DNA of 64,000 nt from Bosea sp. BIWAKO-01. Its GTDB lineage: Bacteria > Pseudomonadota > Alphaproteobacteria > Rhizobiales > Beijerinckiaceae. Of this stretch, positions 43,465 through 53,889 are shown piece by piece. The notes below the pieces were generated by a model. That model had not been told where the DNA came from, searched no databases, and worked only from the letters and a program-made list of their open reading frames with translations. Where the stretch lies: positions 3,188,501-3,252,500 of the forward strand of contig NZ_BCQA01000001.1 in NCBI RefSeq assembly GCF_001748145.1. Reading direction: 5' to 3'. A program made the translations under genes and the position numbers. Within the stretch, counting starts at the first letter, position 1, and each line of letters begins with the position of its first letter.

Positions 43465-44388
43465 ATGTCCGCTCCCCCTCTTGAAACGTCCGGTACAGGC
43501 CTCAAGGCCTGGCTTACGGCCCCCGTCCCGGCCTCGCCATTCCAGGCGCGGATGCAGCAGCTGTCCCTGAAATGGTGGCGGCTGAAGGCCAACCCGTCGG
43601 CGCTGTTTGGGCTGGCCGTCATCGTGCTCATCGTGCTGGCGGCATTGTTTGCGCCGCTGATCGCGACGCATGACATCTATGCCCAGGATCTCGGCAAGCG
43701 GCTGATGCGGCCGTCCGCGGCGCATTGGCTCGGCACGGACGAGCTTGGTCGCGATATCTTCAGCCGGCTTATCTTCGGTGCGCGCATCACGCTCTACATC
43801 GCCTTGCTGACGGCGATCATCGTCGCGCCGCTCGGCCTCATCATCGGCACCACCTCCGGCTATCTCGGTGGCTGGGTCGATATCGTGCTGATGCGCGTGG
43901 TCGATGTCTTCCTGGCCTTCCCGAGCCTGGTGCTGGCGCTCGCCTTCGTCGCCGCGCTCGGCCCGGGCATCGAGAACGCCATCATCGCGATTGCGCTCGC
44001 CGCCTGGCCACCGATCGCCCGGCTTGCCCGGGCGGAAACCCTGTCGATCCGCAAGTCGGACTATATTGCCGCCGTGCGGCTGCAGGGAGCCTCGCCGTTG
44101 CGCATCATCCTTGGCCATGTCGTGCCGATGTGCATTCCCTCCGTCGTGGTGCGCCTCACGCTCAACATGGCGGCGATCATCCTCACCGCTGCGGGGCTCG
44201 GTTTCCTCGGCCTCGGTGCGCAGCCGCCAAGCCCGGAATGGGGCGCCATGCTGGCTTCCGGCCGGGAGTTCATTTTGACCAATGGCTGGATCGCGGCCAT
44301 TCCCGGCACTGCCATCCTGATTACCAGCCTCGCCTTCAACCTCTTCGGTGATGGCCTGCGCGATATCCTGGATCCGCGTCATGGCTAA
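43465..44388 (+). CDS. ABC transporter permease, DppC/OppC type
   Basis: 307 residues, six predicted helices after an N-terminal cytoplasmic segment. Typical text: NPSALFGLAVIVLIVLAALF, HWLGTDELGRDIFSRLIFGA, and the EAA loop YIAAVRLQGASPLRIILGHV. It ends in NLFGDGLRDILDPRHG, characteristic of the subfamily. It partners the permease at 42385; the following ATPase gene overlaps its end by 8 bases. Confidence 0.94.
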   Translation: MSAPPLETSGTGLKAWLTAPVPASPFQARMQQLSLKWWRLKANPSALFGLAVIVLIVLAALFAPLIATHDIYAQDLGKRLMRPSAAHWLGTDELGRDIFSRLIFGARITLYIALLTAIIVAPLGLIIGTTSGYLGGWVDIVLMRVVDVFLAFPSLVLALAFVAALGPGIENAIIAIALAAWPPIARLARAETLSIRKSDYIAAVRLQGASPLRIILGHVVPMCIPSVVVRLTLNMAAIILTAAGLGFLGLGAQPPSPEWGAMLASGREFILTNGWIAAIPGTAILITSLAFNLFGDGLRDILDPRHG

Positions 44389-45243
44389 GCCGTTGCTCGA
44401 GGTCGAGGACCTCTTCGTCTCCTTCAAGGGGGCTCATCGCACCACCCAGGCGGTCCGGGGCATCTCGTTCAACGTCGGCCGGGAGAAGGTCGGTATCGTC
44501 GGCGAGTCCGGTTCGGGCAAGTCGCTCACCGGGCGCACGGTGCTGAAGCTGACGCCGAAGGCCGCACATATCGACGCCAGGCGGCTCTCCTTCGACGGCA
44601 TCGACCTGCTCGCTGCCAGCGAGCGGCAGATGCGGAGCATTCGTGGCAACCGCATCTCGATGATCCTGCAGGACCCGAAATTCTCGCTCAATCCACTGAT
44701 GCGGGTCGGCCAGCAGATCACCGAAGCCTACCGCCTGCATCACAAGGTCGGCCGGCGCGAGGCCGAGGCGCGGGCGCTGGCTATGCTCGAGGCGGTGAAG
44801 ATCCGCGATCCCGACCGCGTCTACCAGCTCTTCCCGCACGAGGTTTCAGGCGGCATGGGGCAGCGCATCATGATTGCCATGATGCTCATTCCCGAGCCGG
44901 ACCTGATCATTGCCGACGAGCCGACTTCGGCCCTCGACGTGACGGTGCGAAGGCAGGTCCTGACCATTCTCGACGAGCTGGTCACGCGGCGTGGCGCCGG
45001 TCTGATGTTCATCAGCCATGACCTCAACCTCGTCGCCGATTTCTGCGACCGGGTGCTGGTCATGTATGCCGGCCGGATCATGGAGGACATCGCCGCACGC
45101 GACCTCCGCAATGCGCGTCACCCCTATACGCGCGCGCTGCTCGACAGCCTGCCGCGGCTCGACCGCGCCACCGACATGCTCCAGGTCCCGAGCCGCGACC
45201 CGGCCTGGCTCGACGGGCCGACGATCCGCAGCGGAGTGGCGAC

Positions 45244-45247
<4 letters not shown>
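44381..45247 (+). CDS. ABC transporter ATP-binding protein, DppD/OppD type
   Basis: 288 residues from ATG 44381, overlapping the permease gene by 8 bases. Walker A GESGSGKS, Q-loop ISMILQDPKFSLNPLMRVGQ, signature SGGMGQR, Walker B LIIADEPTSALD and the switch His in FISHDLNLVADFCD. The signature differs slightly from LSGGQ, as is common in OppD-type subunits. The tail (HPYTRALLDSLPRLDRATDM) matches oligopeptide ATPases although the cysteine-rich end is missing. Confidence 0.94.
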
Positions 45248-46041
<794 letters not shown>

Positions 46042-46072
46042 CGGCAATCCTCAGGGGGAAGGCGATTTTTCC

Positions 46073-47095
46073 ATGCGCAAAGACGTTTCGGGCGAGGGCC
46101 AGACTGCGGATGCGGCCTGGCCGCATGAGGACTGGAGTGTGGTCAACCCCGCTGATGCGGGCTGGTCCAAGGATGGCCTCGACCGGATCTGGAGCTATGC
46201 CGACGCGATCGCGACTGCGACGCTGATGATCGTGCAAGGTGGCCGCGTCGTCGCGAGCCGCGGCGATCTTAGCCATCGCTACCAGTGCCATTCGATCCGC
46301 AAGAGCTTCCTCAGCGCTCTCATCGGTATTCATGAAGACGAAGGCACCATCGACCTGTCGCGCAGTCTGGCGCAGCTCGGAATCGACGACAAGGACGGCC
46401 TGAGCGAACGCGAGAAGGCGGCCACGATCTACGACCTGCTGACGGCGCGCTCGGGTATCTTTCACCCGGCCGGGTATGAATCGGCCTGGATGAAGTCGAT
46501 CAAGGAGCCGCGCCATTCGCATGCGCCGGGCACCTTCTGGTCCTATAACAACTGGGACTTCAACGCTCTCGGCACGATCTTCGGCACGCTCACCGGTGCC
46601 GGCATCCATGATGACTTCCAGGCGCGCATCGCCCGGCCGCTCGGCATGCAGGATTTCCGCTTCGACGAAGAACGTCGCGACGGCTGGATCGAGCCGGACG
46701 ACTGCTCCGTGCACCCGGCCTATCCGTTCCGGATGTCGACGCGCGATCTCGCCCGCTTCGGCCTGATGTTCCTGCGGCAGGGCCGCTGGGGCAGCCGGCA
46801 GGTGGTGCCGGCCAACTGGGTGGCGACCAGTGTCCTGCCGCTCTCGGATGCAGGCCCGCGTGGTGGCTACGGCTATATGTGGTGGGTGTCGCGCTCCGGT
46901 GCTGGTTTTCCGGGTGTCGTGCTGCCGGATGGCAGCTACAGCGCACAGGGCGTCGGCGGGCAGTACTGCCTCGTCATTCCCTCGCTCGACCTGGTGATCG
47001 TGCACCGCGTCAACACCGACAAAAAGGGCGAGGAGGTAAACCGCTTCGCCTTCGGGCGCCTGCTGCGCCTCATCCTCGACGCGCGCGCGGGCTGA
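46073..47095 (+). CDS. Serine hydrolase, class C beta-lactamase fold, cytoplasmic
   Basis: 340 residues from ATG 46073 with GGGGGAAGG upstream; no signal peptide. SxxK is present as CHSIRKSFLSAL, the tyrosine motif as FWSYNNWDFNALG, and the third motif is replaced by GVGGQYCLV. The core blocks LLTARSGIFHPAG and RPLGMQDF are as in esterase and D-aminopeptidase relatives. Its position behind a peptide importer suggests hydrolysis of an imported amide or ester. Confidence 0.85.
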   Translation: MRKDVSGEGQTADAAWPHEDWSVVNPADAGWSKDGLDRIWSYADAIATATLMIVQGGRVVASRGDLSHRYQCHSIRKSFLSALIGIHEDEGTIDLSRSLAQLGIDDKDGLSEREKAATIYDLLTARSGIFHPAGYESAWMKSIKEPRHSHAPGTFWSYNNWDFNALGTIFGTLTGAGIHDDFQARIARPLGMQDFRFDEERRDGWIEPDDCSVHPAYPFRMSTRDLARFGLMFLRQGRWGSRQVVPANWVATSVLPLSDAGPRGGYGYMWWVSRSGAGFPGVVLPDGSYSAQGVGGQYCLVIPSLDLVIVHRVNTDKKGEEVNRFAFGRLLRLILDARAG

Positions 47096-47142
47096 CGGAC
47101 GCCGGCCCTTCTCGTCGTTGTCAGCGGAGGTCTGGAGAGCCT

Positions 47143-48507
47143 ATGTCGAGTGCCATCGAACGCATTGCGGCCTGGAGCCGGTCCGAACCCGTGTTCGCTC
47201 CTCTGGCGCGGACGCGTGCGCGTCATGCGATCGCCGATACGATCGGCTGCATGATTGCCGGCGCAGATGATCAGGCGACGCAGTCTGTGCGTGCGGCTTT
47301 CGCCAGCAGCATCGGGCCGTCCGGTGCAGCCGGCGTCATAGGTGGCGGCAGGGCACCGGAAGCCGTCGCCGCGCTGGTGAACGGCACGGCGGCGCATGCT
47401 CTCGATTACGACGACAATTTCCGGCCGGGCATCACCCATGCTTCGGCTGTGCTCGTGCCGGCCCTGCTTGCCGTGGCGCATGGGCGAGCCGCGAACGGGC
47501 GCAGCTTCGTGGACGCCTATCTCGTCGGGCTCGAGGCGCAGGCGATAGTCGGGCGAGGCATCAATCCGGCGCATTACACACTCGGCTGGCACGCGACCTC
47601 GACGGTGGGGGCTATCGGAACCGCAGCGGGCACGGCGTGGCTGATGGGGCTCGATGCGGCGGGTATCGCGCGCGCCATGAGCGTCGCGGCAAGCATGGCG
47701 GCCGGGCCCAAGGGGCAGTTCGGGACGCCGGCAAAGCCACTGCATGCGGGGCTTGCCGCCCGCAATGCCGTTGATGCGGCTGCGCTTGCGGCGGCCGGAA
47801 TGACCGGTCGTCTCGACATCCTGGAATGCCCGATGGGGGTGGCCGAGCTGTTCGGCGATGCGAGCGCGGCGGGATGGGCCGGGATGGCCATTGCCGAGCC
47901 GCATGTCATCGAGAGCGAGGGCCTCATCCCCAAGCGTCATCCCTGCTGCGGCTCTACCCATTACACGGTGGACGCGATCCTCGGGCTGAAGGCTGAATAT
48001 GGCTTCACGAGCGGAGACGTGCTTGCGGTGGAGACGCTGGTCGGTATCGCGAATGCGCGCAACCTCGCCTATCCCGACCCGGAAGACGAGATGCAGGCCC
48101 GTTTCTCGATGCATTACTGCGTTGCGCTCGCGCTCCTGCAGGACCGCTTGTCGCTGGCCGATTTCACGCCTGAGGCGGTGCGGCGCCAGGCTGTGCGCGA
48201 ACTCCTGCCCCGCACCGTCATGAGGGCCTATGACAAGAGCGAGGAGGCCGCTGCCGGGCGCCTGCCGCATCGGGTGACTGTGCAGCTTGCGGACGGGCGA
48301 ATGCTGACCGCGGAGCGCTCCGAGGCAAAGGGCTCGATTGCGGATCCCTTCGACGACATGGATCGCGGTTCGAAATTCCTCGATTGCTGTGCGGCCACGA
48401 TGAACGAGGCTGAGATCGCGGCGCTTTACGATCAGCTCGCCGGCATCGACGCCGCGGCCAATCTCAACTTCCTGTCCCCCGCATTGGTGGCGACGGGCTG
48501 CGCATAG
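47143..48507 (+). CDS. MmgE/PrpD-family protein
   Basis: 454 residues from ATG 47143, preceded by GGAGAG. Family landmarks: ARHAIADTIGCMIAG, NGTAAHALDYDDNF, GWHATSTVGAIGTAAGTAWL, AGPKGQFGTPAKPLHAGLAA, PKRHPCCGSTHYTVDAIL. Members include 2-methylcitrate dehydratase, cis-aconitate decarboxylase and iminodisuccinate epimerase, so the reaction is likely on a carboxylic acid. It is the last gene of the plus-strand operon. Its last 76 bases overlap the 3' end of the convergent LysR gene. Confidence 0.88.
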   Translation: MSSAIERIAAWSRSEPVFAPLARTRARHAIADTIGCMIAGADDQATQSVRAAFASSIGPSGAAGVIGGGRAPEAVAALVNGTAAHALDYDDNFRPGITHASAVLVPALLAVAHGRAANGRSFVDAYLVGLEAQAIVGRGINPAHYTLGWHATSTVGAIGTAAGTAWLMGLDAAGIARAMSVAASMAAGPKGQFGTPAKPLHAGLAARNAVDAAALAAAGMTGRLDILECPMGVAELFGDASAAGWAGMAIAEPHVIESEGLIPKRHPCCGSTHYTVDAILGLKAEYGFTSGDVLAVETLVGIANARNLAYPDPEDEMQARFSMHYCVALALLQDRLSLADFTPEAVRRQAVRELLPRTVMRAYDKSEEAAAGRLPHRVTVQLADGRMLTAERSEAKGSIADPFDDMDRGSKFLDCCAATMNEAEIAALYDQLAGIDAAANLNFLSPALVATGCA

Positions 48508-49454
48508 GAGAGCCGGCCCGGCCTCGGGCGTACAGGCGCGTCCGGAATGCCCAAGGGCATGTTCTCATCGACGGCGGCCCAGAACTGCTCCGCACCCGGC
48601 CGGCTTGGCGCAGCCGTACGGTAGAGGCGGATTTCGGCGGTCAGTTCCCAGGAAGGATCGGCCGCCGGCACGAGAACGCCGCTGCGCAGCTCCTCGGTAA
48701 TCAGGCTTTCCGGGATCCAGGCCATGCCGCGCCCAGCCAAAACCATTGCCTTGAGACCAACCGACATCGGGTTCTCGTAGACGGTGACATGGGGGGCGGG
48801 CCGGTCGGCGAAGAGCTTGGCCAGACGGCGGGCAAAGAACGAGCAACTGCCATAGCTGAGCATGCGGACGGGCTCCCCGGTGGGGCGCAAAGCATGCACC
48901 GGCCTGCCATCGGCGCCGGCGATCGAGACCGGGATCGCCCGTTCGGAACCAAGGCGGCGATAGATGAAACGAGCGGGGTCGAGCAGCAGCGGCACGGTCT
49001 CATGCGCATAGGTCAGCAGGAAATCGCATTCGCCCTGGTTCAGGACCGCGACGTTACCGTCATAAGACGAATACTGGTCGCAGAACCGGGTCTTGAGCGA
49101 ACCAAGCCGCTCCTCGATGCGCCGGACGAAGCCGGGGAAATAGGTCAGCGACAAGGTGTTGAGGGTGGCGAAGACCAGCACTTCGGCCGTGTCGTCATAC
49201 TGCTGGCGCGCTTCCTGTCGCGAGGTCTGGACCAGCTTCAGGATCTCACGCGCCCGCGGCAGGAAGATCTTGCCCTCCTCCGTAATGCCGATCGGGTAGC
49301 TGCTGCGGTCGAACAAGGACAGGCCGACCCAACTCTCGAGCTGTCGGATGCGGCGGCTCAGAGCAGATTGCGTGACGTTGCGCTCCCGGGCCGAGCGCGA
49401 GAAACTCAAGGTTGTCGAGAGGCTCACAAAGTCCTCCAGCCACTTCAGCTCCAT
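48432..49454 (-). CDS. LysR-family regulator, convergent with the peptide operon
   Basis: 340 residues from ATG 49454 (MELKWLEDFVSLSTTLSFSR), a normal LysR start. Helix-turn-helix: FSRSARERNVTQSALSRRIR. Effector domain from about residue 90 (EVLVFATLNTLSLTYFPGFV, GECDFLLTYAHETVPLLLDP). The C-terminus is about 35 residues longer than usual (PLGIPDAPVRPRPGRLSYAQ onward), which creates the tail-to-tail overlap with the PrpD-like gene. The target is not evident; it may be the operon ending beside it. Confidence 0.85.
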   Translation of the reverse strand: MELKWLEDFVSLSTTLSFSRSARERNVTQSALSRRIRQLESWVGLSLFDRSSYPIGITEEGKIFLPRAREILKLVQTSRQEARQQYDDTAEVLVFATLNTLSLTYFPGFVRRIEERLGSLKTRFCDQYSSYDGNVAVLNQGECDFLLTYAHETVPLLLDPARFIYRRLGSERAIPVSIAGADGRPVHALRPTGEPVRMLSYGSCSFFARRLAKLFADRPAPHVTVYENPMSVGLKAMVLAGRGMAWIPESLITEELRSGVLVPAADPSWELTAEIRLYRTAAPSRPGAEQFWAAVDENMPLGIPDAPVRPRPGRLSYAQPVATNAGDRKLRLAAASMPAS

Positions 49455-49597
49455 TGCGTCGCATCTCCCTGTCCGGCGGATGGCAACCTGCCATGCCGGG
49501 CGCGACAAGCAAACAGCTTGCCGCGAACGAGACCCGGGGCGATGCGTGGAGGTGCAGTGGCCGGATGCGGCCGGCCGTGGCCGCACCGGCGCCTCCG

Positions 49598-51866
49598 CTA
49601 GCGACGGAAACCTCCGTGGAATCCGCCACCGCCGCCGTGAAATCCGCCGCCGCGGAAACCTCCTCCACCATGGAAGCCACCGCCCCCGGTGAAGCCGCCG
49701 CCACGCAAGCCGCCTGCCTCCGCGAACCCACCGCCTCCTCGGAAGTTCTCCATCCGCTCGCCATGGAACCTGCCGATCTGCTCCCGGTCGAGATTGCGGA
49801 TCTCTCCGCCACCCGCATTCGCCCAGCGACCGTTCTGATGCTGCTCCCAGCCATTGCTCCCGCGGCGGAAGACCTCGCCGTCGCGACCGGCATAGTGGTC
49901 ATTCGCACGGATGTTCCCGGCATTCTGGCGCAGATTGCCGGCTCGCTCGCCCAACTCACCCCGTGCATTCAGATTGGCGCGCGCGTTGCCGAGATTGGCG
50001 CGCTGGCCCGGCGTGAGCCCGCCCCGGTTGGCGATGCGGGTGTCGATGCGGCTATGCACCGAATTGTTCGTCCAGCGATTGTAGATGTTGGCGTGGTTGA
50101 AGTTGAACTGGTTGAACGTATTGAAATTGTTGATCACCACATTGTTGTGGCCCCAACCCCAGCCGCCGCCCCAGCCCCAGGCGCCACCAGCCCAGGCTGC
50201 TCCGGCAATGGCTCCCAGGGTGAATCCGGAAACCGCGCCCCAGGCGAAGGCCGTGCCGTATCCATAGGTCAGAGGCGCCGGATACCAGGCCGATCCGATC
50301 CAGGCCGGATAGACATAGCCGGTGCCGTAGACGACGACGCCGCCAGGCGCGGCGACCGTGCCGTAATAGCCCGGCGTATAGCCGACATAGACGGTCTCGG
50401 GGGTGGAACTGTAGATCCTGACATAAGTCACGAAATGCAGGGGCGAACTCGGCGGAATGGAGTAGATCGCTGCCGGGACTTCGGCCGCGACAGCCCAGGG
50501 GCCGGCCGCGCTGCTGGCGACGAACCAGACACCGTTCTGGACCGCATAATAGGAACTGCCGGCCTTGATCACCGGTACGGCGGCATTGGCGACCTATTCG
50601 AGGCTGGTGCCTTCGATCGGTTTCAGTTCGGGCTTGCCGTCATAGCGAACACTCGCCTTTGCCTTCTTGCGGTCGACCGTGGCGGTCTGCGGGATCTGAT
50701 TGTCGATCAGGGAGTCCTGCGCCTGTATCGTGCCGCTCACCGAGGCGAGCACCGCGCCCTTCGGGTGGCTGTCAGGGATCTTGGCGAAATCCGCCGGGAG
50801 CTTGTCGCCCGCAACGAAGCTCCAGGGGCCGTTGGCGAGCGATCTGGAGCTGAACCAGCGCCCCGAAATCAGGACATAGTTCTCCTGACTGGGGACGTCG
50901 ATGACGACATGGCTGCTGGTGTTCTTGATATAGAGCAGCTGCGTATCCGGAATCGGCAGATATTCCGGCCGACCCTCCGTCTGGATCAGCTCCGCCGGTC
51001 CGAGGCTGACATGCAGGGTCGGGACCACGCCCCCCGTAACGGCGGCCTCGATGTCCGCCGGTGGTGTGTCCATCAGATTGACCTGGGTCCCGGCTGCCTT
51101 CAACGCGTCGGCGAGACTGGCCGGAGGCTGAGCCGCCACGGCCCAGGGACCTTCGGGCGCCTTGGCGCTCCACCACGTCTTCAGGGCGCGCAGGTAGTAG
51201 GCGCCGGCGGCCTCGTCGAACAGGATCAGCGCGGGTGTGTTGATCACGCGCAACAGCTTGCTGCACAACCTGGCGCAACTGGGGCTTGCCGTCGATCAAG
51301 ACGAGCAGGGCCGGTGTTTCACTGTAGAAGATCCTGGGGGGCTCGTTGCGTACGGCTTGTGTCTGGCCGGTCTCGGCCTCGGAAGCGGCAAGACTGGCCT
51401 GCAGGCGCGAGAGTGAGATCGTTCGCAGGCCGCTGGGAACATGCCCGCGCAAGGTCGTCAGATAGGCGTTGGAATTGGCGGCGTCCGAGGGAAAGTTCGC
51501 CCTGGTGAGCTCGATGCCATCCAGCGCGACGAGGTCGCTTTCCTTGTCGACCGAGGTTCTCGCTTTCATCCAGATCACGCCCAGCGTCGGCGCCTGGCTG
51601 CCCGGACGCTGGATCGACACGGCCGAACGCGCTTCGAGGATATCTCCCCGCCAACTCTCGATCTGCGGCTGATAGATGGTGATGTCCTCCGTGGCATCCG
51701 AAACGGTTCGCGGCCAGGCTTGGGTCGCGTTAGCCTGCGGCGCGGTTGTCGAGGCGGCTGCCGTCTGCGGGGTTTGGGCAAAAGCGATGGTTGGCGGCGG
51801 GAGAAGGAGTGTGATCGTTGCGATGAGGGCGACCGTATTCTGGAGGCGGGCCTTGAGGCGCTGCAT
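49598..51866 (-). pseudogene. Large exported beta-rich protein (carbohydrate-binding V/XII annotated family), disrupted by frameshift and amber codon
   Basis: Three consecutive minus-strand frames form one gene. Segment 1 starts at 51866 with a signal peptide (MQRLKARLQNTVALIATITL) and runs to LLVLIDGKPQLRQV. Reading then continues one frame over at KLLRVINTPALILFDEAAGA near 51270, consistent with loss of two bases. Segment 2 runs to EGTSLE and a TAG at 50596-50594, where I expect a Tyr codon, and continues in frame as VANAAVPVIKAGSSYYAVQN. The end is WG- and N-rich (GWGHNNVVINNFNTFNQFNF), then a glycine-rich tail. Two independent lesions argue for decay, unless they are sequencing errors. 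It follows the BatD gene on the same strand. Confidence 0.8.
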
Positions 51867-51952
51867 GTCAGTCTCCGCTTTGAAGCCGTTTGAAGAGTTG
51901 TGTTCGGAAGCGAAAGCTCCGGATCGTCAGGACGGGTTTTCTTCAACTGCGG

Positions 51953-53251
51953 TCATGGCGTCTCCCGCATGAGCGGGCGTAGCAATGACTGCTGCGGGTT
52001 GAGCGGAGGCAGGGGCGGCGAGGTGGCCGCGACGACGTGCGTTCGGGTCTTTGGAAGACGCGCGAGCAGAGTGGCCAGCTCGGCTCCATTCTGGCTGGTC
52101 CAGCTGCCTTTGCCTCCAAACAAGGAGCGCTCAAGCTGCGTGATCAGCGGCTCCCGTCTGACGGCGTCTCGGTTTTCCGGAGACAGTCGCTCCAGCCATG
52201 CCGTAAGCGCGCGATAGGTCGTCGAGGCATCCCCGCTACCGGCGATGCGGAGAAGTCTCCTCCGCGCAAAGGCTTCCGACGCAAGATGGCGCTGCCGGCG
52301 CGAGCGCCATGCCGTGATCAGCCGAGGCCGGATTATGGCAGATGCGAGCAGGAGCAGAGCGGCGCCGAGCACTGGGCCGACGAGTTTGCGCCAATCCGAC
52401 ATGATCTCCTGCCAGCGTGGCCGCTGCGATGGGGCTGTTGCCGCGGCGACGTTTACGGTGACCCCGGCCAGTGTCTCCGTGCGGGCTTGCCTGTCATCGG
52501 TATCCCACCAGGGCTGCGAAAGGGCTGGCAAGATGTAGTTGCCAGGCTTCTCGAAGACATAGGTCACCTTGTCCGTGCGATGGCCTTCAACGGAACCCCG
52601 ATCGACCTTGTCCTCGACGGTCGGAGGATCGGCATAGACCCGAACGCCCTCCGGTGCCGTGAAGCGAAATTCGGCCATGCCGAGAGCAGGAACATCTGCA
52701 GCCTGGCGCCGAATGGTGCGCGTGATGGCGCTCCCTGCCTTGAAGGTCGTCGAGGCTGGATCCGGAGACCAGCTTTCGCTCACTCCGACCCGTGACGCCG
52801 CCAGAACCGGGCCGGACGCGTCGATCCCTGGCGGAATGGTGACGGTGATGTGCTTGCTTTCACCTGTGGCCGATCCGATGGGATCGCCGGATTTGTCGAG
52901 AAGCGTAATATCGGCTGCGGGGATGCCGATATCGCCGCCTCGCCTCGGGAAGACCACGAACTCGAAGCGCTGACCGACATAGTCCTGGGCGTCGATGTGG
53001 TCCCGGATCGTGATCCCCTGTGTCTCGAAGCGCATTACCTGGGCGCCCGCCGTCTCCGGGACCTTGACCAGCGGCGGCCTTGGCATGTCGCCGGGAAACA
53101 GGACTTCGACATGGAGGCGCACCGGCTGGCCAATGACGATGCCGTCCGCCGGGGCGAGCGAAGTTCGCACCACCGGTACACCGGCCGGGGTCTGAGCCAG
53201 CGCCGCAACGGCAAGGATCAGCAGAAGCGGGAGAAAGAGGAGGCGGATCAC
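51953..53251 (-). CDS. BatD-like membrane protein
   Basis: 432 residues with a signal peptide (MIRLLFLPLLLILAVAALAQ) and one membrane helix near residues 283-300 (VGPVLGAALLLLASAIIRP). The periplasmic part has the BatD beta-sandwich style (IGQPVRLHVEVLFPGDMPRP, FEFVVFPRRGGDIGIPAADI, FRFTAPEGVRVYADPPTVED). The cytoplasmic tail is helical (YRALTAWLERLSPENRD). BatD proteins belong to MoxR/VWA complexes linked to stress or oxygen tolerance. It overlaps the TPR gene by ATGA. Confidence 0.82.
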   Translation of the reverse strand: MIRLLFLPLLLILAVAALAQTPAGVPVVRTSLAPADGIVIGQPVRLHVEVLFPGDMPRPPLVKVPETAGAQVMRFETQGITIRDHIDAQDYVGQRFEFVVFPRRGGDIGIPAADITLLDKSGDPIGSATGESKHITVTIPPGIDASGPVLAASRVGVSESWSPDPASTTFKAGSAITRTIRRQAADVPALGMAEFRFTAPEGVRVYADPPTVEDKVDRGSVEGHRTDKVTYVFEKPGNYILPALSQPWWDTDDRQARTETLAGVTVNVAAATAPSQRPRWQEIMSDWRKLVGPVLGAALLLLASAIIRPRLITAWRSRRQRHLASEAFARRRLLRIAGSGDASTTYRALTAWLERLSPENRDAVRREPLITQLERSLFGGKGSWTSQNGAELATLLARLPKTRTHVVAATSPPLPPLNPQQSLLRPLMRETP

Positions 53252-53889
53252 GGCTGCGCCCCTGGATTGTCCGTGCGTAGCTGATAGGCGAACTTCACCC
53301 GCAGGAAATCGGCTGGCCTGGTCTGGACCTGCTTCAGCCAGAGCGCCCGTACGGATTCGTCCGACATCGCCTTTGCGGCATCGAGCGTGGTGTCCTCGCC
53401 ACCCTTTTTCGTCTTGTCGAAGACGAGCTGATCGGGTTTGGACTCAGTGTCGTCATTGATGCCGCCTTCCACCTTCTTGCGCTCGCTGCGGATGCGCGCA
53501 ATCTCACGATTGGCAACGGCATCCGGCCAATCGGGCCGGAGGGCGAGAGCGCGGTCATAGCGCCTGACCGCGTCGTCATACTGGCCGAGCATGATCAGGG
53601 CGTTGCCCTGGTCGAAGGCACCTTCAGCGGTGTCGGAGGCGGCGAAGGCTTGCGATGCTTCCTTGAGTTCGCCCGCACGGAACAATGCGATGCCGCGCCA
53701 GAGCGGATTGCGGAAGGCGCGGGCGGCCTCGGCGGCACGCCCGCGGTCGAGGAGGATCCGCCCGAATTGATCGGGCGTCAGGAACAGGTTGCGCCAGCCG
53801 ACCTGCTGCGCGGCGGCCGCGAGCGCAAGCAACGCCGCGGCGGCGATGACGGCGTAAGGGGTCCACATCCTGGCGATTGCGCGGGTCAT
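53248..53889 (-). CDS. TPR protein of the Bat operon (BatC/BatE-like)
   Basis: 213 residues from ATG 53889, overlapping the VWA stop by ATGA. An N-terminal membrane helix (WTPYAVIAAAALLALAAAA) anchors it. TPR motifs follow (GRAAEAARAFRNPLWRGIAL, GAFDQGNALIMLGQYDDAVR, RYDRALALRPDWPDAVANRE). The end (ESVRALWLKQVQTRPADFLR, VKFAYQL) is conserved in this family. Likely a scaffold between the VWA proteins and BatD. Confidence 0.85.
   Translation of the reverse strand: MTRAIARMWTPYAVIAAAALLALAAAAQQVGWRNLFLTPDQFGRILLDRGRAAEAARAFRNPLWRGIALFRAGELKEASQAFAASDTAEGAFDQGNALIMLGQYDDAVRRYDRALALRPDWPDAVANREIARIRSERKKVEGGINDDTESKPDQLVFDKTKKGGEDTTLDAAKAMSDESVRALWLKQVQTRPADFLRVKFAYQLRTDNPGAQP

Noticed and set aside
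40795..44427. Minus-strand open frame of 1210 codons
   Set aside because: It lies antisense to a binding protein and two permeases with intact motifs. Its translation is rich in R, G, H, D and E without domains, as expected from the complement of GC-rich codons.
49600..49740. Tandem repeat-like GC pattern
   Set aside because: It only encodes the glycine-rich tail of the disrupted protein; units are irregular.
49412..51508. Plus-strand open frame of 698 codons opposite the broken gene
   Set aside because: The minus strand carries a signal peptide and a familiar protein family in pieces. The plus frame is low-complexity and has no domain.
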